DNA of 64,000 nucleotides, from NCBI RefSeq assembly GCF_001064145.1, contig NZ_JVOJ01000036.1, positions 62,001 to 126,000 on the forward strand. The letters are read 5' to 3'. The notes under the pieces are model-generated. The model worked only from the letters and a program-made list of their open reading frames with translations, was not told the DNA's origin and made no database searches. Shown one piece after another: positions 25,448 through 35,585 of the stretch. Position numbers and translations under genes: made by a program. This DNA is from Sanguibacter keddieii (GTDB lineage: Bacteria > Actinomycetota > Actinomycetes > Actinomycetales > Actinomycetaceae). How positions within the stretch are numbered: position 1 is the first letter of the stretch; each line of letters begins with the position of its first letter.

Positions 25448-26044
25448 CTACCGCGCGGGCGCACCGTCCCAGGGGAGAAGGCGTGGGCGTCCGAGCGTCA
25501 GACGTATTGGATCGCTGTACTCACGTCTGCTGGTCTTCGCGCCCCAGTGCAGCGTGGGTGAATCCCCTTCGACGATGCCGATGAGGTCCCCTTTCTCGAC
25601 GCGATCGCCAACGGCAACGGATGGGGTCACCGGCAGATACGTCGACCAGATAACGCGGCCGTCGATGTCGTGACGAATCGAGATGACGCCCCGGCCCGCG
25701 ATGGAACTAGCGACGGTCACGGTCCCCGATGCGCACGCATACACCGGAGATGGTGCCGGATACTGCAACGTCACTCCGCGGCGCCCGGGAAGCCAGTCGT
25801 GGGCGGGTGGGGCGAATCCTTCGACGACGGGCACTGGCTCACCCGTGGGCCACTGCCACCGTTCGCGGTGCGGGGTTGCTACTCCTGGCGGTGTCGCGAT
25901 GATGAGCAGTGCGCCGACGAAGGCGGCGATGATTGAAAGCGCGCCGAAGCGGCTGCGTTGGGGGATTGCAGAGGACATGCCATCAGCGTGCGTGGAGATG
26001 GTGATTCGGTCTAGTCGGCCGGGGTTGGTTGTGGATACAGCCAT
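25448..26044 (-). CDS. Secreted M23-like (LytM) domain protein, probably catalytically degenerate
   Basis: The product has an N-terminal signal or anchor (SALS-type hydrophobic stretch FGALSIIAAFVGALLIIAT) and an M23/LytM fold: VYACASGTVTVASS, GVISIRHDIDGRVIWSTYLPV, VAVGDRVEKGDLIGIVEGDSPTLHW. Active M23 enzymes use H and D in an HxGxD segment plus an HxH. Here the first segment reads GRRGVTLQYP, lacking both ligands, and the second is LHW with only one histidine. It is therefore likely an activator or binding protein for peptidoglycan hydrolases. Its place between xerC and rpsB matches the mycobacterial M23 gene Rv2891 (from memory). The start is uncertain: ATG 26044 (AGGGG upstream) gives 198 residues, and ATG 25978 would begin just before the signal. 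Confidence 0.7.
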   Translation of the reverse strand: MAVSTTNPGRLDRITISTHADGMSSAIPQRSRFGALSIIAAFVGALLIIATPPGVATPHRERWQWPTGEPVPVVEGFAPPAHDWLPGRRGVTLQYPAPSPVYACASGTVTVASSIAGRGVISIRHDIDGRVIWSTYLPVTPSVAVGDRVEKGDLIGIVEGDSPTLHWGAKTSRREYSDPIRLTLGRPRLLPWDGAPAR

Positions 26045-26385
26045 GACGTGAAATGCCCCTGTGGATAACGAGAGACGACAGGGTATGTGAGCGGGGCTGC
26101 CCCGGCCTCGTCCATGGTGCATCCAGTAGGCAACGTCTCATCGCGCTGGCTTCGGACATTTGCCCACTTGTGAGGTAAGATGGCGGGGCACTTGCCCTGT
26201 GCAGGTGACTTCGCGTGCCATTATCGCGACCCACGGGAAACCGCCAGGGGAGCGAGGCGCGGCGGCTTCGGTCCCTTCGGGGATGGTCGCCGGTCATGGT
26301 ACCAGGGTGCGCAACGCACACAGCAAACCGATAACCCGGGGGAAACCCCACTGATCACTCGCGACTTGCGGGGAAAGGACGAACC
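26045..26385 (+). promoter_or_regulatory. Intergenic region with rpsB promoter and long leader
   Basis: This 341-base gap holds no supported gene. A -10 TAAGAT at 26176-26181, with a weak CGGACA at 26153-26158 (17-base spacing), would start a leader of about 200 nt before rpsB. The leader contains two small hairpins, GTGCG/CGCAC near 26309-26321 and GGGG-GAAA-CCCC near 26339-26350. The latter is about 30 bases upstream of the GGAAAGGA ribosome site. A role in autogenous control by bS2 is possible but not shown. Confidence 0.4.
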
Positions 26386-27204
26386 ATGGCAGTCGTTACC
26401 ATGCGTCAGCTCCTCGAGTCCGGTGTCCACTTCGGTCACCAGACTCGCCGTTGGAACCCGAAGATGAAGCGCTTCATCCTCACCGAGCGCAACGGCATCT
26501 ACATCATCGACCTGCAGCAGACCATTGCTGACATCGATGTCGCTTTCGACTTCGTGAAGCAGACCGTCGCCCACGGCGGCACGCTGCTCTTTGTTGGCAC
26601 CAAGAAGCAGGCCCAGGAAGCTGTGGCCGAGCAGGCCCAGCGCGTCGGCATGCCCTACGTGAACCACCGTTGGCTCGGCGGCATGCTCACCAACTTCTCG
26701 ACTGTTGCCACCCGTCTGCAGCGCCTGAAGGAACTCGAGCAGATCGACTTCGACGACGTGGCCTCCTCCGGTCACACCAAGAAGGAACTGCTCATGATGC
26801 GCCGCGAGAAGGACAAGCTCTCGCGCACCCTGGGCGGCATCCGCGACATGACCAAGGTTCCCTCGGCCGTGTGGATCGTCGACCCCAAGAAGGAGCACCT
26901 CGCGGTCTCCGAGGCTCGCAAGCTGCGCATCCCGATCGTCGCCATCCTCGACACCAACGCGGATCCGGACGAGGTCGACTACCGCATCCCCGGCAACGAT
27001 GACGCCATCCGCGCCGTCGCGCTGCTGACCCGCGTGATCGCCGACGCCGTCGCCGAGGGCCTGATCGCTCGCTCCGACGTCCGCAAGGGCAAGGGCGAAG
27101 ATGCCGCCGCTGAGCCGCTGGCTGAGTGGGAGCGCGAGCTCCTCGAGGGCGAGGTCAAGGCTGACGAAGCTGCTGCCGCCGCCGAGGCCGCCAAGCAGGA
27201 CTGA
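26386..27204 (+). CDS. rpsB: 30S ribosomal protein uS2
   Basis: The 272-residue protein starts with the classic [30 protein letters not shown] and contains [36 protein letters not shown] and the [31 protein letters not shown] block. It binds near the 30S platform with bS1. The C-terminal 40 residues are an acidic, alanine-rich tail. It is followed by tsf after 26 bases, the usual pair. Confidence 0.97.
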   Translation: MAVVTMRQLLESGVHFGHQTRRWNPKMKRFILTERNGIYIIDLQQTIADIDVAFDFVKQTVAHGGTLLFVGTKKQAQEAVAEQAQRVGMPYVNHRWLGGMLTNFSTVATRLQRLKELEQIDFDDVASSGHTKKELLMMRREKDKLSRTLGGIRDMTKVPSAVWIVDPKKEHLAVSEARKLRIPIVAILDTNADPDEVDYRIPGNDDAIRAVALLTRVIADAVAEGLIARSDVRKGKGEDAAAEPLAEWERELLEGEVKADEAAAAAEAAKQD

Positions 27205-27230
27205 ACGTTTTAACTGAGAGGAATCATCCG

Positions 27231-28058
27231 ATGGCGAATTTCACCGCTGCAGATGTGAAGGCGCTGCGTGAGCAGACCGGCGCCGGCATGATGGATGTCA
27301 AGAAGGCTCTGACCGAGGCTGACGGCGACGCCGAGAAGGCTCTTGAGATCATCCGCCTGAAGGGCCTGAAGTCCCTGTCCAAGCGCGAGGGCCGCCAGGC
27401 CTCTGCCGGCCTGCTGGCCGCGCAGACCGACGGTACCGTCGGCGTCCTGGTCGAGGTCAACTCCGAGACCGACTTCGTCGCCAAGAACCAGAAGTTCATC
27501 GACTTCTCCAACGAGGTTCTGGCCGCCGCCGTCGCTTCCAAGGCTGCCGATCTGGATGCGCTGCTCGCCGCCCCCATGGGCGAGGGCACCGTCAAGGACC
27601 GCCTGGACGCCTTCGCCGCCGTCATCGGCGAGAAGCTGCAGGTTGGCCGCATCGTGCGCGTTGAGGGCGAGAACGTCGACCTCTACCTGCACCAGACTAA
27701 CCCCGACCTGCCCCCGCAGGTTGGCGTCTTCGTCGTCACCGACGCCGCCGGCAAGTCCGTTGCCCACGACATCGCGATGCACGTTGCCGCTTACATGCCC
27801 GCCTACCTCGATCGCGATTCGATTCCGGCCGACGTGCTCGACAAGGAGCGCGCGACCCTCGAGAAGATCACGCTCGAGGAAGGCAAGCCCGCCAACATCG
27901 TTCCGAAGATCGTTGAAGGCCGCCTGAACGCGTTCTACAAGGACAACTGCCTCGTCGACCAGGCCTTCGCGCGCGACCCCTCGAAGTCCGTCGGCCAGGT
28001 CCTCAAGGAGGCCGGTGCCAAGGTCACCAACTTCGTGCGCGTGCACGTTGGTGCCTGA
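27231..28058 (+). CDS. tsf: Elongation factor Ts
   Basis: The 275-residue factor exchanges GDP on EF-Tu. The N-terminal UBA-like module ([39 protein letters not shown]) is followed by [17 protein letters not shown], the diagnostic core strand, and by the [11 protein letters not shown] dimer-domain segment. A GAGAGGAA ribosome site precedes ATG 27231. It is co-transcribed with rpsB and ends at a hairpin with a T-run. Confidence 0.97.
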   Translation: MANFTAADVKALREQTGAGMMDVKKALTEADGDAEKALEIIRLKGLKSLSKREGRQASAGLLAAQTDGTVGVLVEVNSETDFVAKNQKFIDFSNEVLAAAVASKAADLDALLAAPMGEGTVKDRLDAFAAVIGEKLQVGRIVRVEGENVDLYLHQTNPDLPPQVGVFVVTDAAGKSVAHDIAMHVAAYMPAYLDRDSIPADVLDKERATLEKITLEEGKPANIVPKIVEGRLNAFYKDNCLVDQAFARDPSKSVGQVLKEAGAKVTNFVRVHVGA

Positions 28059-28088
28059 TCTGGCCACGTCGTCAGCTTGCTGACAAAT

Positions 28089-28127
28089 GGGAGCGGTCCC
28101 GCCGAATGGCGGGGCCGCTTCCCTTTT
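28089..28127 (+). terminator. Rho-independent terminator after tsf
   Basis: A GGGAGCGGTCCCGCC arm pairs with GGCGGGGCCGCTTCCC around GAAT and is followed by TTTT. This is the most textbook-like terminator in the window. Confidence 0.9.
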
Positions 28128-28189
28128 ACCAGGTAGTATGGTTCTTAACCGTTCCGCCCTTCCCGGGGCCGTTACAAAGGAGAAGCGTC

Positions 28190-28900
28190 ATGTCGACGAA
28201 CCGCCGCGTTTTGCTCAAGCTGTCCGGAGAGGCATTCGGGGGTGGATCGATCGGTGTGGACCCCAAGGTTGTCCGTAACATCGCGGAGCAGGTGGCGACG
28301 GCTGTGCGCGGGGGCATCCAGGTGGCGATCGTTGTCGGTGGCGGCAACTTCTTCCGCGGTGCGCAGCTCGCCCGCGAGGGGCTTGAGCGCTCGCGTGCGG
28401 ACTACATGGGCATGCTCGGTACTGTTATGAACGCGCTCGCACTCCAGGACTTTATCGACCAGTCCGGCGTTCCTGCTCGCGTGCAGACGGCCATCACGAT
28501 GGCTCAGGTCGCCGAGCCCTACCTGCCGCTTCGAGCGATTCGTCACCTGGAAAAGGGACGCGTCGTTGTTTTCGGTGCTGGTGCGGGTCTGCCGTACTTC
28601 TCGACGGACACGGTGTCTGCTCAGCGCGCCCTCGAGATTCACTGCGACGAACTTCTCGTCGCAAAGAACGGTGTGGACGGCGTGTACGACGACGATCCGA
28701 ACAAGAACCCCGATGCTCACCGCTTCGATACCCTGACGTATTCCGAGGCGCTGCGACGCGATCTCAAGGTGATCGACGGTTCGGCGCTGGCGCTGTGCCG
28801 CGACAACGGGCTGACCACGCGCATCTTTGGCATGGGTGGCGACAGCACCGTGACCCGCGCGCTGATGGGCGATGAAATCGGTACTCTAGTGACGGCGTGA
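28190..28900 (+). CDS. pyrH: UMP kinase
   Basis: The 236-residue enzyme phosphorylates UMP with ATP. The amino-acid-kinase fold shows [54 protein letters not shown] and [23 protein letters not shown] 28190 with an AAAGGAG site is chosen; the 28-residue upstream extension runs into the tsf terminator. A -10-like TAGTAT lies near 28134. It leads the run pyrH-frr-cdsA-rlmN. Confidence 0.96.
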   Translation: MSTNRRVLLKLSGEAFGGGSIGVDPKVVRNIAEQVATAVRGGIQVAIVVGGGNFFRGAQLAREGLERSRADYMGMLGTVMNALALQDFIDQSGVPARVQTAITMAQVAEPYLPLRAIRHLEKGRVVVFGAGAGLPYFSTDTVSAQRALEIHCDELLVAKNGVDGVYDDDPNKNPDAHRFDTLTYSEALRRDLKVIDGSALALCRDNGLTTRIFGMGGDSTVTRALMGDEIGTLVTA

Positions 28901-28938
28901 TATAACCTTCACAGACCACTGACTTAAAGGAGCACATA

Positions 28939-29496
28939 GTGATCGACGATATTCTCCTCGAGGCTGAGGAAAAGATGGACAAGGCCGTGGAAGCGGCCAG
29001 CCACGAGTTTTCGAACATTCGTACCGGACGCGCGATGTCCTCGATGTTCGAGCAGCTTCTGGTGGACTACTACGGCGCTCCGACGCCGATGCAGCAGCTT
29101 GCTAGCTTCCAGATTCCCGAGGCCCGCACCGTCCTGATTTCTCCCTTCGATCGCACCGCGACCCAGGAGATCATTCGTACGCTGCGTGAGTCGGATCTCG
29201 GTGTGAACCCGACCGACGACGGCAACGTTGTTCGCGTCGTTCTGCCCGCACTGACGGAGGAACGCCGTAAGGAGTACGTGAAGCAGGCCAAGAGCAAGGC
29301 CGAGGACGGTCGCGTGTCCGTGCGTGGCGTGCGTCGTAAGGCGAAGGATCAGCTCGATCGGCTGAAGAAGGACGGCGAGGCCTCTGAGGACGACGTTGAG
29401 CGCGCGGAAAAGCAGCTCGATGCCGTCACGAAGGCCCACACCGAGCAGATCGACAAGATGCTCGCGACGAAGGAAAGCGAACTGCTGACGATCTGA
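28939..29496 (+). CDS. frr: Ribosome recycling factor
   Basis: The 185-residue factor splits post-termination ribosomes with EF-G. The pattern EEKMDKAVEAASHEFSNIRTGRAMSSMFEQLLVDYYG, FDRTATQEIIRTLRESDLGVNP, LTEERRKEYVKQAKSKAEDGRVSVRGVRRKA is complete. GTG 28939 has AAAGGAG upstream. Its stop overlaps the cdsA start by one base. Confidence 0.97.
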   Translation: MIDDILLEAEEKMDKAVEAASHEFSNIRTGRAMSSMFEQLLVDYYGAPTPMQQLASFQIPEARTVLISPFDRTATQEIIRTLRESDLGVNPTDDGNVVRVVLPALTEERRKEYVKQAKSKAEDGRVSVRGVRRKAKDQLDRLKKDGEASEDDVERAEKQLDAVTKAHTEQIDKMLATKESELLTI

Positions 29497-30407
29497 TGGC
29501 GTCGACGGATCGTTCACTTCTTGCCCGAGTCTTCTCCCCGGGCCCCGCTCGCGACAATCATCCCGCGGGTGGGGCAACGGGGAAGGCCGGACGTAATCTT
29601 CCGCAGGCGATCACGACCGCTGTTGTCCTGATCGCTGCGGTTGCCATCCCTCTGTTCACGTCGCTGCCCGCGTTTGTCGGCGTTATTGCTTTCGTGTGTC
29701 TCGTCGGCATTTGGGAGCTCGCGGGCGCGTTCGCGCGCATGGGCATCACCCTGACGGTCACACCGTTGTACGTCGGCGCTATCGGTATGGTGACCTGCGC
29801 GTGGTGGTTGGGCACGGAGGGCATGCTCTTCGCCCTGTACATCACCGTGTTTGTCTGCGCGGCGTGGCGACTTCTGGACCGTCGTCAAGAGTCCCGGATG
29901 AGCGACGTCGTGTCGTCAACGTTTGCAGCCGTCTATGTGCCGTTCCTGGCCTCATTTGTTGTGCTCATGATGGCGGCATGGCACAACGCCTGGGTCTTCG
30001 TCGTCTTTGAGCTCATGGTCATCGCTAACGACACTGGAGGCTGGGCTGCCGGCGTCTTGTTCGGCAAGCACCCCATGGCTCCCGCCCTGTCCCCGAAGAA
30101 GTCGTGGGAAGGCTTTGCGGGTTCCGCCCTGACGGCCATCGCCGTTGGCGTGCTCGGGCTGTGGCTGCTGGGAGCTTCCTGGTGGTGGGGTGTCGTTGCG
30201 GGTATCTCCATTGCCTTTGTGGGTACGATGGGCGATCTGACCGAGTCGCTCATCAAGCGTGAGTCTGGTCTGAAAGACATGTCGCAGATCCTGCCGGGCC
30301 ACGGTGGTGTTCTCGACCGAGTGGACGCGCTGCTCATGAGCGCGCCGGTCGCCTACTTCATTTTTGCGTGGGCGCTGCCGGGTATTTCTTGGGAGTCTAG
30401 CCATTGA
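29496..30407 (+). CDS. cdsA: Phosphatidate cytidylyltransferase
   Basis: The 303-residue integral membrane enzyme makes CDP-diacylglycerol from phosphatidate and CTP. About seven to eight hydrophobic helices are visible from residue 35. The C-terminal family signature is present: [13 protein letters not shown], then [34 protein letters not shown] with the metal-binding aspartates. The first 35 residues are a polar cytoplasmic tail. It overlaps frr by one base (TGATG) and rlmN by four, so translation is coupled along the run. Confidence 0.94.
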   Translation: MASTDRSLLARVFSPGPARDNHPAGGATGKAGRNLPQAITTAVVLIAAVAIPLFTSLPAFVGVIAFVCLVGIWELAGAFARMGITLTVTPLYVGAIGMVTCAWWLGTEGMLFALYITVFVCAAWRLLDRRQESRMSDVVSSTFAAVYVPFLASFVVLMMAAWHNAWVFVVFELMVIANDTGGWAAGVLFGKHPMAPALSPKKSWEGFAGSALTAIAVGVLGLWLLGASWWWGVVAGISIAFVGTMGDLTESLIKRESGLKDMSQILPGHGGVLDRVDALLMSAPVAYFIFAWALPGISWESSH

Positions 30408-31684
30408 GCCAATTGACGAAGGGGCCCCGCGGGGCGCAGGCACATAAGCCGAACGCCGACGAGGTGTCGGATCTTCAGCGTCGCAGCCTGCGCCGTGAGG
30501 TTCGTCCGACCGATCAGCCGCCGGAGGGTGCGACGCACAAGGATGCTAAGCCGGTCCTGTCGTTCAACGCGAAGCGGCGTGGCAAGGCACCGTCGCACCT
30601 TGCTGACCTGGATGCCGCAGGTCGCAAGCAGGTACTCAAGGACCTGGGGCTGCCCGTTTTCCGTGCGGATCAGTTGTCGCGCCATTACTTCACGCATTTT
30701 GAAGCCGATCCGGCGAACATGAGCGATATTCCAGCAGGGATGTGTGACGCGGTGTCGGAGGCGCTCCTTCCGAACCTCGTGACCAAGGTCGTGTCGCTGG
30801 AGGCTGACGGAGGGCGCACGATCAAGGATCTGTGGAGCCTGTACGACGGCGCTCAGGTTGAGTCGGTCCTCATGCGCTACCCCCAGCGAACGACGCTGTG
30901 CGTCTCGTCGCAGGCGGGCTGTGGCATGGCGTGCCCGTTCTGCGCGACCGGACAGATGGGACTGACTCGTAACCTTTCGACGGCGGAGATCGTCGACCAG
31001 GTTCGCGAGGCCCAGGCGTCGTGCCGCGACGGAAAGCTCGCAGGCGGGCCCACGAAGCTCTCGAATGTCGTCTTCATGGGTATGGGGGAGCCTCTTGCGA
31101 ACTACAAGACGGTTGTCGCCGCGCTTCACCGTTTGATTGATCCGGCACCGGAGGGTTTCGGTATGAGCGCCCGCAACATCACCGTCTCCACGGTGGGCCT
31201 CGTTCCTGCGATCAAGAAACTGGCGGGGGAGGGCATGCCGGTGACGCTTGCGGTTTCGCTTCATGCGCCGGACGACGATCTGCGTGACGAGCTGATCCCG
31301 ATCAACTCGCGGTGGAAGGTCGGTGAGCTCCTTGATGCGGCGCGCGGCTACTTCCTCGCGACGGGTCGGCGTGTGTCGATCGAGTACGCGCTCATCAAGG
31401 ACATGAACGATCAGGAATGGCGTGCGCAGTTGTTGGCCGATGAGCTGAACAAGCGCGGACACGGGTGGGTGCACGTCAATCCCATTCCTCTGAACCCGAC
31501 GCCCGGCTCCATTTGGACGGCATCGACGCGGGCCGCTCAGGAGGCATTCGTCAAGCGTCTGCAGGACAACGGTATCGCGACGTCGATCCGTGATACGCGC
31601 GGCTCCGATATCGACGGCGCGTGCGGACAACTGGCCACGGCGGTTTCCGAGGGACGCAGGTCCGCCGGTGAGGAGCACGCATGA
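30404..31684 (+). CDS. rlmN: Dual-specificity 23S rRNA/tRNA adenine-C2 methyltransferase RlmN
   Basis: The radical-SAM enzyme methylates A2503 of 23S rRNA and A37 of some tRNAs. The iron-sulfur CxxxCxxC is CGMACPFC near 171-178, followed by [13 protein letters not shown] and the substrate segment [15 protein letters not shown]. The C-terminal [14 protein letters not shown] contains the conserved mechanistic cysteine. The start shown is TTG 30404, overlapping the cdsA stop; no better start occurs before the conserved region. The extra N-terminal 60 residues are basic and low in structure. It is 426 residues, a little longer than the usual 350-390. Confidence 0.94.
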   Translation: MSQLTKGPRGAQAHKPNADEVSDLQRRSLRREVRPTDQPPEGATHKDAKPVLSFNAKRRGKAPSHLADLDAAGRKQVLKDLGLPVFRADQLSRHYFTHFEADPANMSDIPAGMCDAVSEALLPNLVTKVVSLEADGGRTIKDLWSLYDGAQVESVLMRYPQRTTLCVSSQAGCGMACPFCATGQMGLTRNLSTAEIVDQVREAQASCRDGKLAGGPTKLSNVVFMGMGEPLANYKTVVAALHRLIDPAPEGFGMSARNITVSTVGLVPAIKKLAGEGMPVTLAVSLHAPDDDLRDELIPINSRWKVGELLDAARGYFLATGRRVSIEYALIKDMNDQEWRAQLLADELNKRGHGWVHVNPIPLNPTPGSIWTASTRAAQEAFVKRLQDNGIATSIRDTRGSDIDGACGQLATAVSEGRRSAGEEHA

Positions 31685-32442
31685 GTACGACCGATTTTTC
31701 GCGCACGTTCTTGCGCGAGGGCTACGACATGAGCGAGGTGCGCGCATTCCTCGCCGATGTTGAGCGCACAATCAGGGGGCAGGCGAGCGAGCCGGATCAG
31801 ATCGTGACCGCCCGCAAGGCTGAGGAGATAGAGTTTTCCGTCAAGTTCCGTGGCTTCAACATGGACCAGGTGGACGCCGAGATCGATCGCTTGATCGGCG
31901 TGTTGAGGGAGCTTGATCGCCAGCGCGAGTGGGCGGCGGAGCGCGCCGCGGCGTCCGAGGCCTCCGCTGCGGCCCCCGACGACAAGGCCGAGACCTCTGA
32001 GGCCGCGTCCGTCTCCGAGGCTCCCGTCACGGCCGCGTCCGTCTCCGAGGGTCCCGTCACGGCCGCGTCCGTCTCCGAGGCCCCCGTCACGGCCTCGTCC
32101 GTCTCCGAGGCCCCCGTCACGGCCTCGTCCGTCTCCGAGGCCCCCTCCCAGGGCATCGCGGCCGAGCAGCCGGGCGCGGTCGTTCCCGAACCCGACCACG
32201 GTGAGACCCCCGACGCTGAGGCCGACTGCTTGATGCCTCCGGTGCAGGTGCCGCAGGTGCCCGCCCAGCCCGCGTCTGCACTAGCCCCACTCCTGCCGGG
32301 GTCGGATTCGGATCCCGCAACCGAGCAGTGGGCTGATGATGTCCCGACCGCTACGGTCGTGGACAGGGTCGCTGCTAGTTTTGGCACGCAGGAGGCCGTT
32401 GATGAGATTCTTCGTTCTATGACGCAGAGTAAGGAGCAATGA
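31681..32442 (+). CDS. DivIVA-repeat protein with a tandem 10-residue repeat linker
   Basis: The 253-residue protein begins with two DivIVA-type motifs: [22 protein letters not shown] (about 9-30) and [23 protein letters not shown] (about 57-79). DivIVA motifs of this kind bind membranes or coiled-coil partners at poles and septa. A linker of five 10-residue repeats ([10 protein letters not shown]) follows at 108-157, then an acidic, proline-rich region and a C-terminal helix ([15 protein letters not shown]). Function is inferred only as cell-pole or division related. It overlaps rlmN (ATGA) and the next DivIVA-repeat gene, so the two are stoichiometrically coupled. Confidence 0.75.
   Translation: MSTTDFSRTFLREGYDMSEVRAFLADVERTIRGQASEPDQIVTARKAEEIEFSVKFRGFNMDQVDAEIDRLIGVLRELDRQREWAAERAAASEASAAAPDDKAETSEAASVSEAPVTAASVSEGPVTAASVSEAPVTASSVSEAPVTASSVSEAPSQGIAAEQPGAVVPEPDHGETPDAEADCLMPPVQVPQVPAQPASALAPLLPGSDSDPATEQWADDVPTATVVDRVAASFGTQEAVDEILRSMTQSKEQ
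32002..32151 (+). repeat. Five tandem 30-bp units (coding minisatellite)
   Basis: Units begin at 32002, 32032, 32062, 32092 and 32122. Units 1-4 each read GCC(G/T)CGTCCGTCTCCGAGG followed by a near-constant TCCCGTCACG-type end; the fifth diverges at its last six bases. Differences among the first four are single bases. The period is ten codons, so gain or loss stays in frame. Confidence 0.95.
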
Positions 32443-32990
32443 TGACTGAGTTTCCTAGGGTTGGTATCTTCTCGAAGGGCTACGACTGCGAACAGGTCGA
32501 TGCGTTCTTCGAAGATGCTCGCCGCGCCTACGAGGGTGGCGTTCCCCCCGAGCAGTTCAGCTCCGAGCAGGTGCGTCTGGCGACTTTCGAACTGAAGAAT
32601 CGCGGCTACAACATCGATGCCGTCGACGGTGCGATGAACCGCCTGGAGGCCGCTTTCGTCAACCGCGATCGCGCGGATTCCGTCGCGGCCGAGGGTGAGG
32701 CAGCGTGGTACGACCGCGTCGCTGACCGCGCGACGACCCTGTACCCGCGTCTGCAGCGTCCTCGCGGTGAGCGCTTCGCGCACCCGACGTCGGGACGCGG
32801 CTATTCCTGCGAGGAAGTCGATGACTTGCTGGATCGTATCGCAGCGTACTTCGACGAGGCCGGGGAGCTGACCGCTGACGAGATCCGTTTGTCGACCTTC
32901 CGCCCTAAGCGCGGCAAGAAGGCCTACATGGAGGGCCCCGTGGACGCCTACCTCGGGCGTGCTGTCGAAATTCTGCTTGCGGTTGACTGA
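32442..32990 (+). CDS. DivIVA-repeat protein (four short DivIVA motifs)
   Basis: The 182-residue protein is almost entirely made of DivIVA-like motifs: IFSKGYDCEQVDAFFEDARRAY, FELKNRGYNIDAVDGAMNRLEAAF, TSGRGYSCEEVDDLLDRIAAYF, and a weaker RPKRGKKAYMEGPVDAYLGRAVEIL. This matches the DivIVA-repeat family restricted to actinobacteria. No long coiled coil follows, unlike Wag31/DivIVA itself, so it is probably an adaptor. ATG 32442 is preferred because AAGGAG lies five bases upstream; ATG 32439 also overlaps the previous stop. It overlaps dxr by one base. Confidence 0.8.
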   Translation: MTEFPRVGIFSKGYDCEQVDAFFEDARRAYEGGVPPEQFSSEQVRLATFELKNRGYNIDAVDGAMNRLEAAFVNRDRADSVAAEGEAAWYDRVADRATTLYPRLQRPRGERFAHPTSGRGYSCEEVDDLLDRIAAYFDEAGELTADEIRLSTFRPKRGKKAYMEGPVDAYLGRAVEILLAVD

Positions 32991-34261
32991 TGCCCGTGTC
33001 GGTGGAGGAGCATACAGCCACGATTCCCGTTGTCCTGCTGGGTTCCACGGGTTCGATCGGTACCCAGGCACGTGAGGTCATTGAGTCTCACCGTGGGCGT
33101 TTCGACGTCCTTGGCTTGAGCGCTGGCGGTGCGTCGATCACTGAACTTGCTGCGCAGATCGTCGCGTTGAATCCCGAGTACGTGGGCGTGGCTCGCGACG
33201 TCCGCGAGGAATTGTTGGCCGCAGTGGAGTCGATGGGCGGCACGTGCCCGGAGGTTTTCGTCGGCGAGAACGCGTCCGTCGAGGTTGTGCGCGCGTGCGT
33301 TGAACGGGCGGCACATCTGTATCCTCGTGCGACGCCGGTGGTGCTCAATGGCATCACGGGCGGCGTGGGGCTGCCGTCGACGCTTGCGGCTTTACAGTGC
33401 GGTGCGCGCCTGGCGCTAGCGAATAAGGAGTCGCTGGTTGTCGGCGGCGCGCTGGTGAAGAACGCGATGCGTTTTCCCGGGCAGATCGTGCCGGTGGATT
33501 CCGAGCACTCCGCGATCGCTCAGGCGTTGACCTCGGGCGTGCACGAACGCGGTCTGACTTCTCCGGTTGTTTCGGGCCGGTCCGAGGTCGCTGACCTCGT
33601 TCTCACCGCTTCGGGAGGCCCGTTCCGCGGTCGGAGGCGCGAGGAGCTGCGCGGCGTGCGCGCCGAGCAGGCGTTGGCGCATCCCACGTGGCAGATGGGT
33701 CCCGTCGTCACGATCAACTCCTCGACGCTGATCAATAAGGGGTTGGAGCTGATCGAGGCTCACTTGCTGTTCGATGTGGCGCCCGAGCACATTGTCGCGA
33801 CCGTTCACCCTCAGTCGATCGTGCATTCGATGGTGACGTGGTGTGACGGTGCGACGACGCTTCAGGCGTCGCCGCCGGACATGCGCTTGCCGATCGCGCT
33901 GGGCCTGACCTGGCCGGAGCGCCTGACGGACGTTGAGAAGCCCCTGACGTGGGCATCCGCCTCCGAATGGACTTTCGAGCCGGTGGATAACGAGACGTTC
34001 CCCGCGATCAACCTCGCTCGCTTCGCGGTCGCGGCCTCGGCGACGCATCCCGCGGTACTCAACGCCGCGAACGAGGTGCTGGTCGATGCGTTTATTGCGG
34101 GGGAGGTGCCGTGGCTCGCCATCGTGGACACGGTGTCGAGGGTCGTGCATGAGCATGAGGGCGTCGCGCACCCCTCGTTGGAAGACATTGTGGCCGCACA
34201 GCGCTGGGCTGATCAGCGTGCGCGCGAACTCGTTCGTGCCGGCCAGTGGAAGGATATGTGA
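32990..34261 (+). CDS. dxr: 1-deoxy-D-xylulose-5-phosphate reductoisomerase
   Basis: The 423-residue enzyme makes MEP, the committed step of the non-mevalonate isoprenoid pathway, using NADPH. The Rossmann motif is LLGSTGSIGTQA near the start. LALANKESLVVGG and VPVDSEHSAIAQAL carry the metal-binding D and E. SGGPFRG and HPTWQMGPVVTINSSTLINKGLELIEA are intact. It is coupled to the DivIVA-repeat gene (TGATG) and to rip1. The order dxr-rip1-ispG is conserved in mycobacteria. Confidence 0.96.
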   Translation: MPVSVEEHTATIPVVLLGSTGSIGTQAREVIESHRGRFDVLGLSAGGASITELAAQIVALNPEYVGVARDVREELLAAVESMGGTCPEVFVGENASVEVVRACVERAAHLYPRATPVVLNGITGGVGLPSTLAALQCGARLALANKESLVVGGALVKNAMRFPGQIVPVDSEHSAIAQALTSGVHERGLTSPVVSGRSEVADLVLTASGGPFRGRRREELRGVRAEQALAHPTWQMGPVVTINSSTLINKGLELIEAHLLFDVAPEHIVATVHPQSIVHSMVTWCDGATTLQASPPDMRLPIALGLTWPERLTDVEKPLTWASASEWTFEPVDNETFPAINLARFAVAASATHPAVLNAANEVLVDAFIAGEVPWLAIVDTVSRVVHEHEGVAHPSLEDIVAAQRWADQRARELVRAGQWKDM

Positions 34262-35505
34262 GCGTGGGATCAGTCGTCGGTATCGTTGTTGTCGTTGTTG
34301 GAATCTTGGCGTCTGTCGCCCTTCACGAGGTGGGGCATATGCTCCCCGCGAAGAAGTTCGGGGTGTTGGTCCCCGATTACGCGGTGGGTTTTGGACCTGC
34401 GCTGTGGAAGAAGAAGATAGGCGACACGACATACGCGCTGCGAGCGATTCTGCTCGGCGGTTACGTCAAGATCGTCGGCATGTACGCGCCGGCGCGTCCG
34501 GGCACCCGGCTTGTGGGGCGGGGCGGTAAGCCGACGCTCGCGCAGGAGGCCCGTGAGGCCTCGGCTGAGGAAATCCCGCAGGGCCAGGAACACCGCGCGT
34601 TCTACCGCCTGAGCGCACCGAAGAAGATTGCGGTCATGCTCGGTGGTCCGCTCATGAATCTGCTGATCTGCATTGTGTTGTCGGCGGTGACGATGATCGG
34701 CATTGGCGCTCCCACGGCCTCACGCACGATTGCGGACGTCCCGGCCACGATCACGAGTGCTTCCGGTGAGGTCCCTTCTCCGGCGTACGAGGCCGGGGTT
34801 CGTCCCGGGGACACGGTTGTCGCGTGGAATGGGCACCCGGTTGCCACCTTTGCTGAGCTGCAGCGCGCGGTCGGGGCCACCCCGGAGGGTGAGTCTGCCG
34901 TGCTGACGGTGGAGCGTGACGGCACCACCGTGGATCTGACGGTGTCTCCGGTGACGGGATCTCAGGGGGCACGCATTGTTGGTGTGACCGCGGGGTACGA
35001 GTACGTTTCTGCGTCGCCTGCCGACGTGGCAGCTGCGAACTGGCAGATGTTTAAGGGGACGACAGCGGTTGTGACCCGGCTGCCCCAGGCAGTGTGGCAG
35101 GTCGGTCGCTCCGTGTTTACCGACGAAAAGCGTGACTCCTCGGGCGTTGTGTCCGTTGTGGGCGTGGGTCGCCTGGCCGGTGAGGTGACGGGTGATTCGC
35201 AGGCACTGGGACTGCGCGACACGCGTCAGGTTGTCGCTGTGCTGCTCAGCCTCCTGGCCTCGCTCAACATGGCTCTGTTCGTCTTTAACCTGATCCCGTT
35301 GCCGCCCCTGGACGGTGGGCACATTCTCGGGGCGATTTACGAGGGCGTGCGCCGATTGGTTGCACGCGTGCGGGGGGCGGAGGATCCCGGCCCGGCGGAC
35401 ACGGCTCGCCTCGTTCCCGTCACCTGGGTTGTTGGCGGTCTGCTCGTCGCAATGAGCGTCATTTTGATCGTTGCCGACATTGTGAAGCCGGTGTCTCTCG
35501 GCTGA
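34258..35505 (+). CDS. rip1: Site-2 protease, RseP/Rip1 family
   Basis: The 415-residue membrane metalloprotease performs regulated intramembrane proteolysis, for example of anti-sigma factors. The zinc HExxH is HEVGH (about 23-27) inside the first hydrophobic segment. A PDZ domain spans roughly 170-245 ([29 protein letters not shown]). The second metal motif is [13 protein letters not shown] near 345. A final helix ends the protein. GTG 34258 overlaps the dxr stop; GTG 34264 is an alternative with better spacing to AGGA. Substrates in this organism are unknown. Confidence 0.93.
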   Translation: MSVGSVVGIVVVVVGILASVALHEVGHMLPAKKFGVLVPDYAVGFGPALWKKKIGDTTYALRAILLGGYVKIVGMYAPARPGTRLVGRGGKPTLAQEAREASAEEIPQGQEHRAFYRLSAPKKIAVMLGGPLMNLLICIVLSAVTMIGIGAPTASRTIADVPATITSASGEVPSPAYEAGVRPGDTVVAWNGHPVATFAELQRAVGATPEGESAVLTVERDGTTVDLTVSPVTGSQGARIVGVTAGYEYVSASPADVAAANWQMFKGTTAVVTRLPQAVWQVGRSVFTDEKRDSSGVVSVVGVGRLAGEVTGDSQALGLRDTRQVVAVLLSLLASLNMALFVFNLIPLPPLDGGHILGAIYEGVRRLVARVRGAEDPGPADTARLVPVTWVVGGLLVAMSVILIVADIVKPVSLG

Positions 35506-35585
35506 GTAGCGGCACGTCACACACATTTGCCCCGAAAAGCGACTCTGACCACGCGTTCGTGGTCCGTGTGGGAAGGAAGGCCACT

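Noticed and set aside
32002-32151. Five regularly spaced 30-bp repeats as a CRISPR array
   Set aside because: The units are tandem without unique spacers, lie in frame inside a gene, and code a ten-residue repeat. No cas genes are near.
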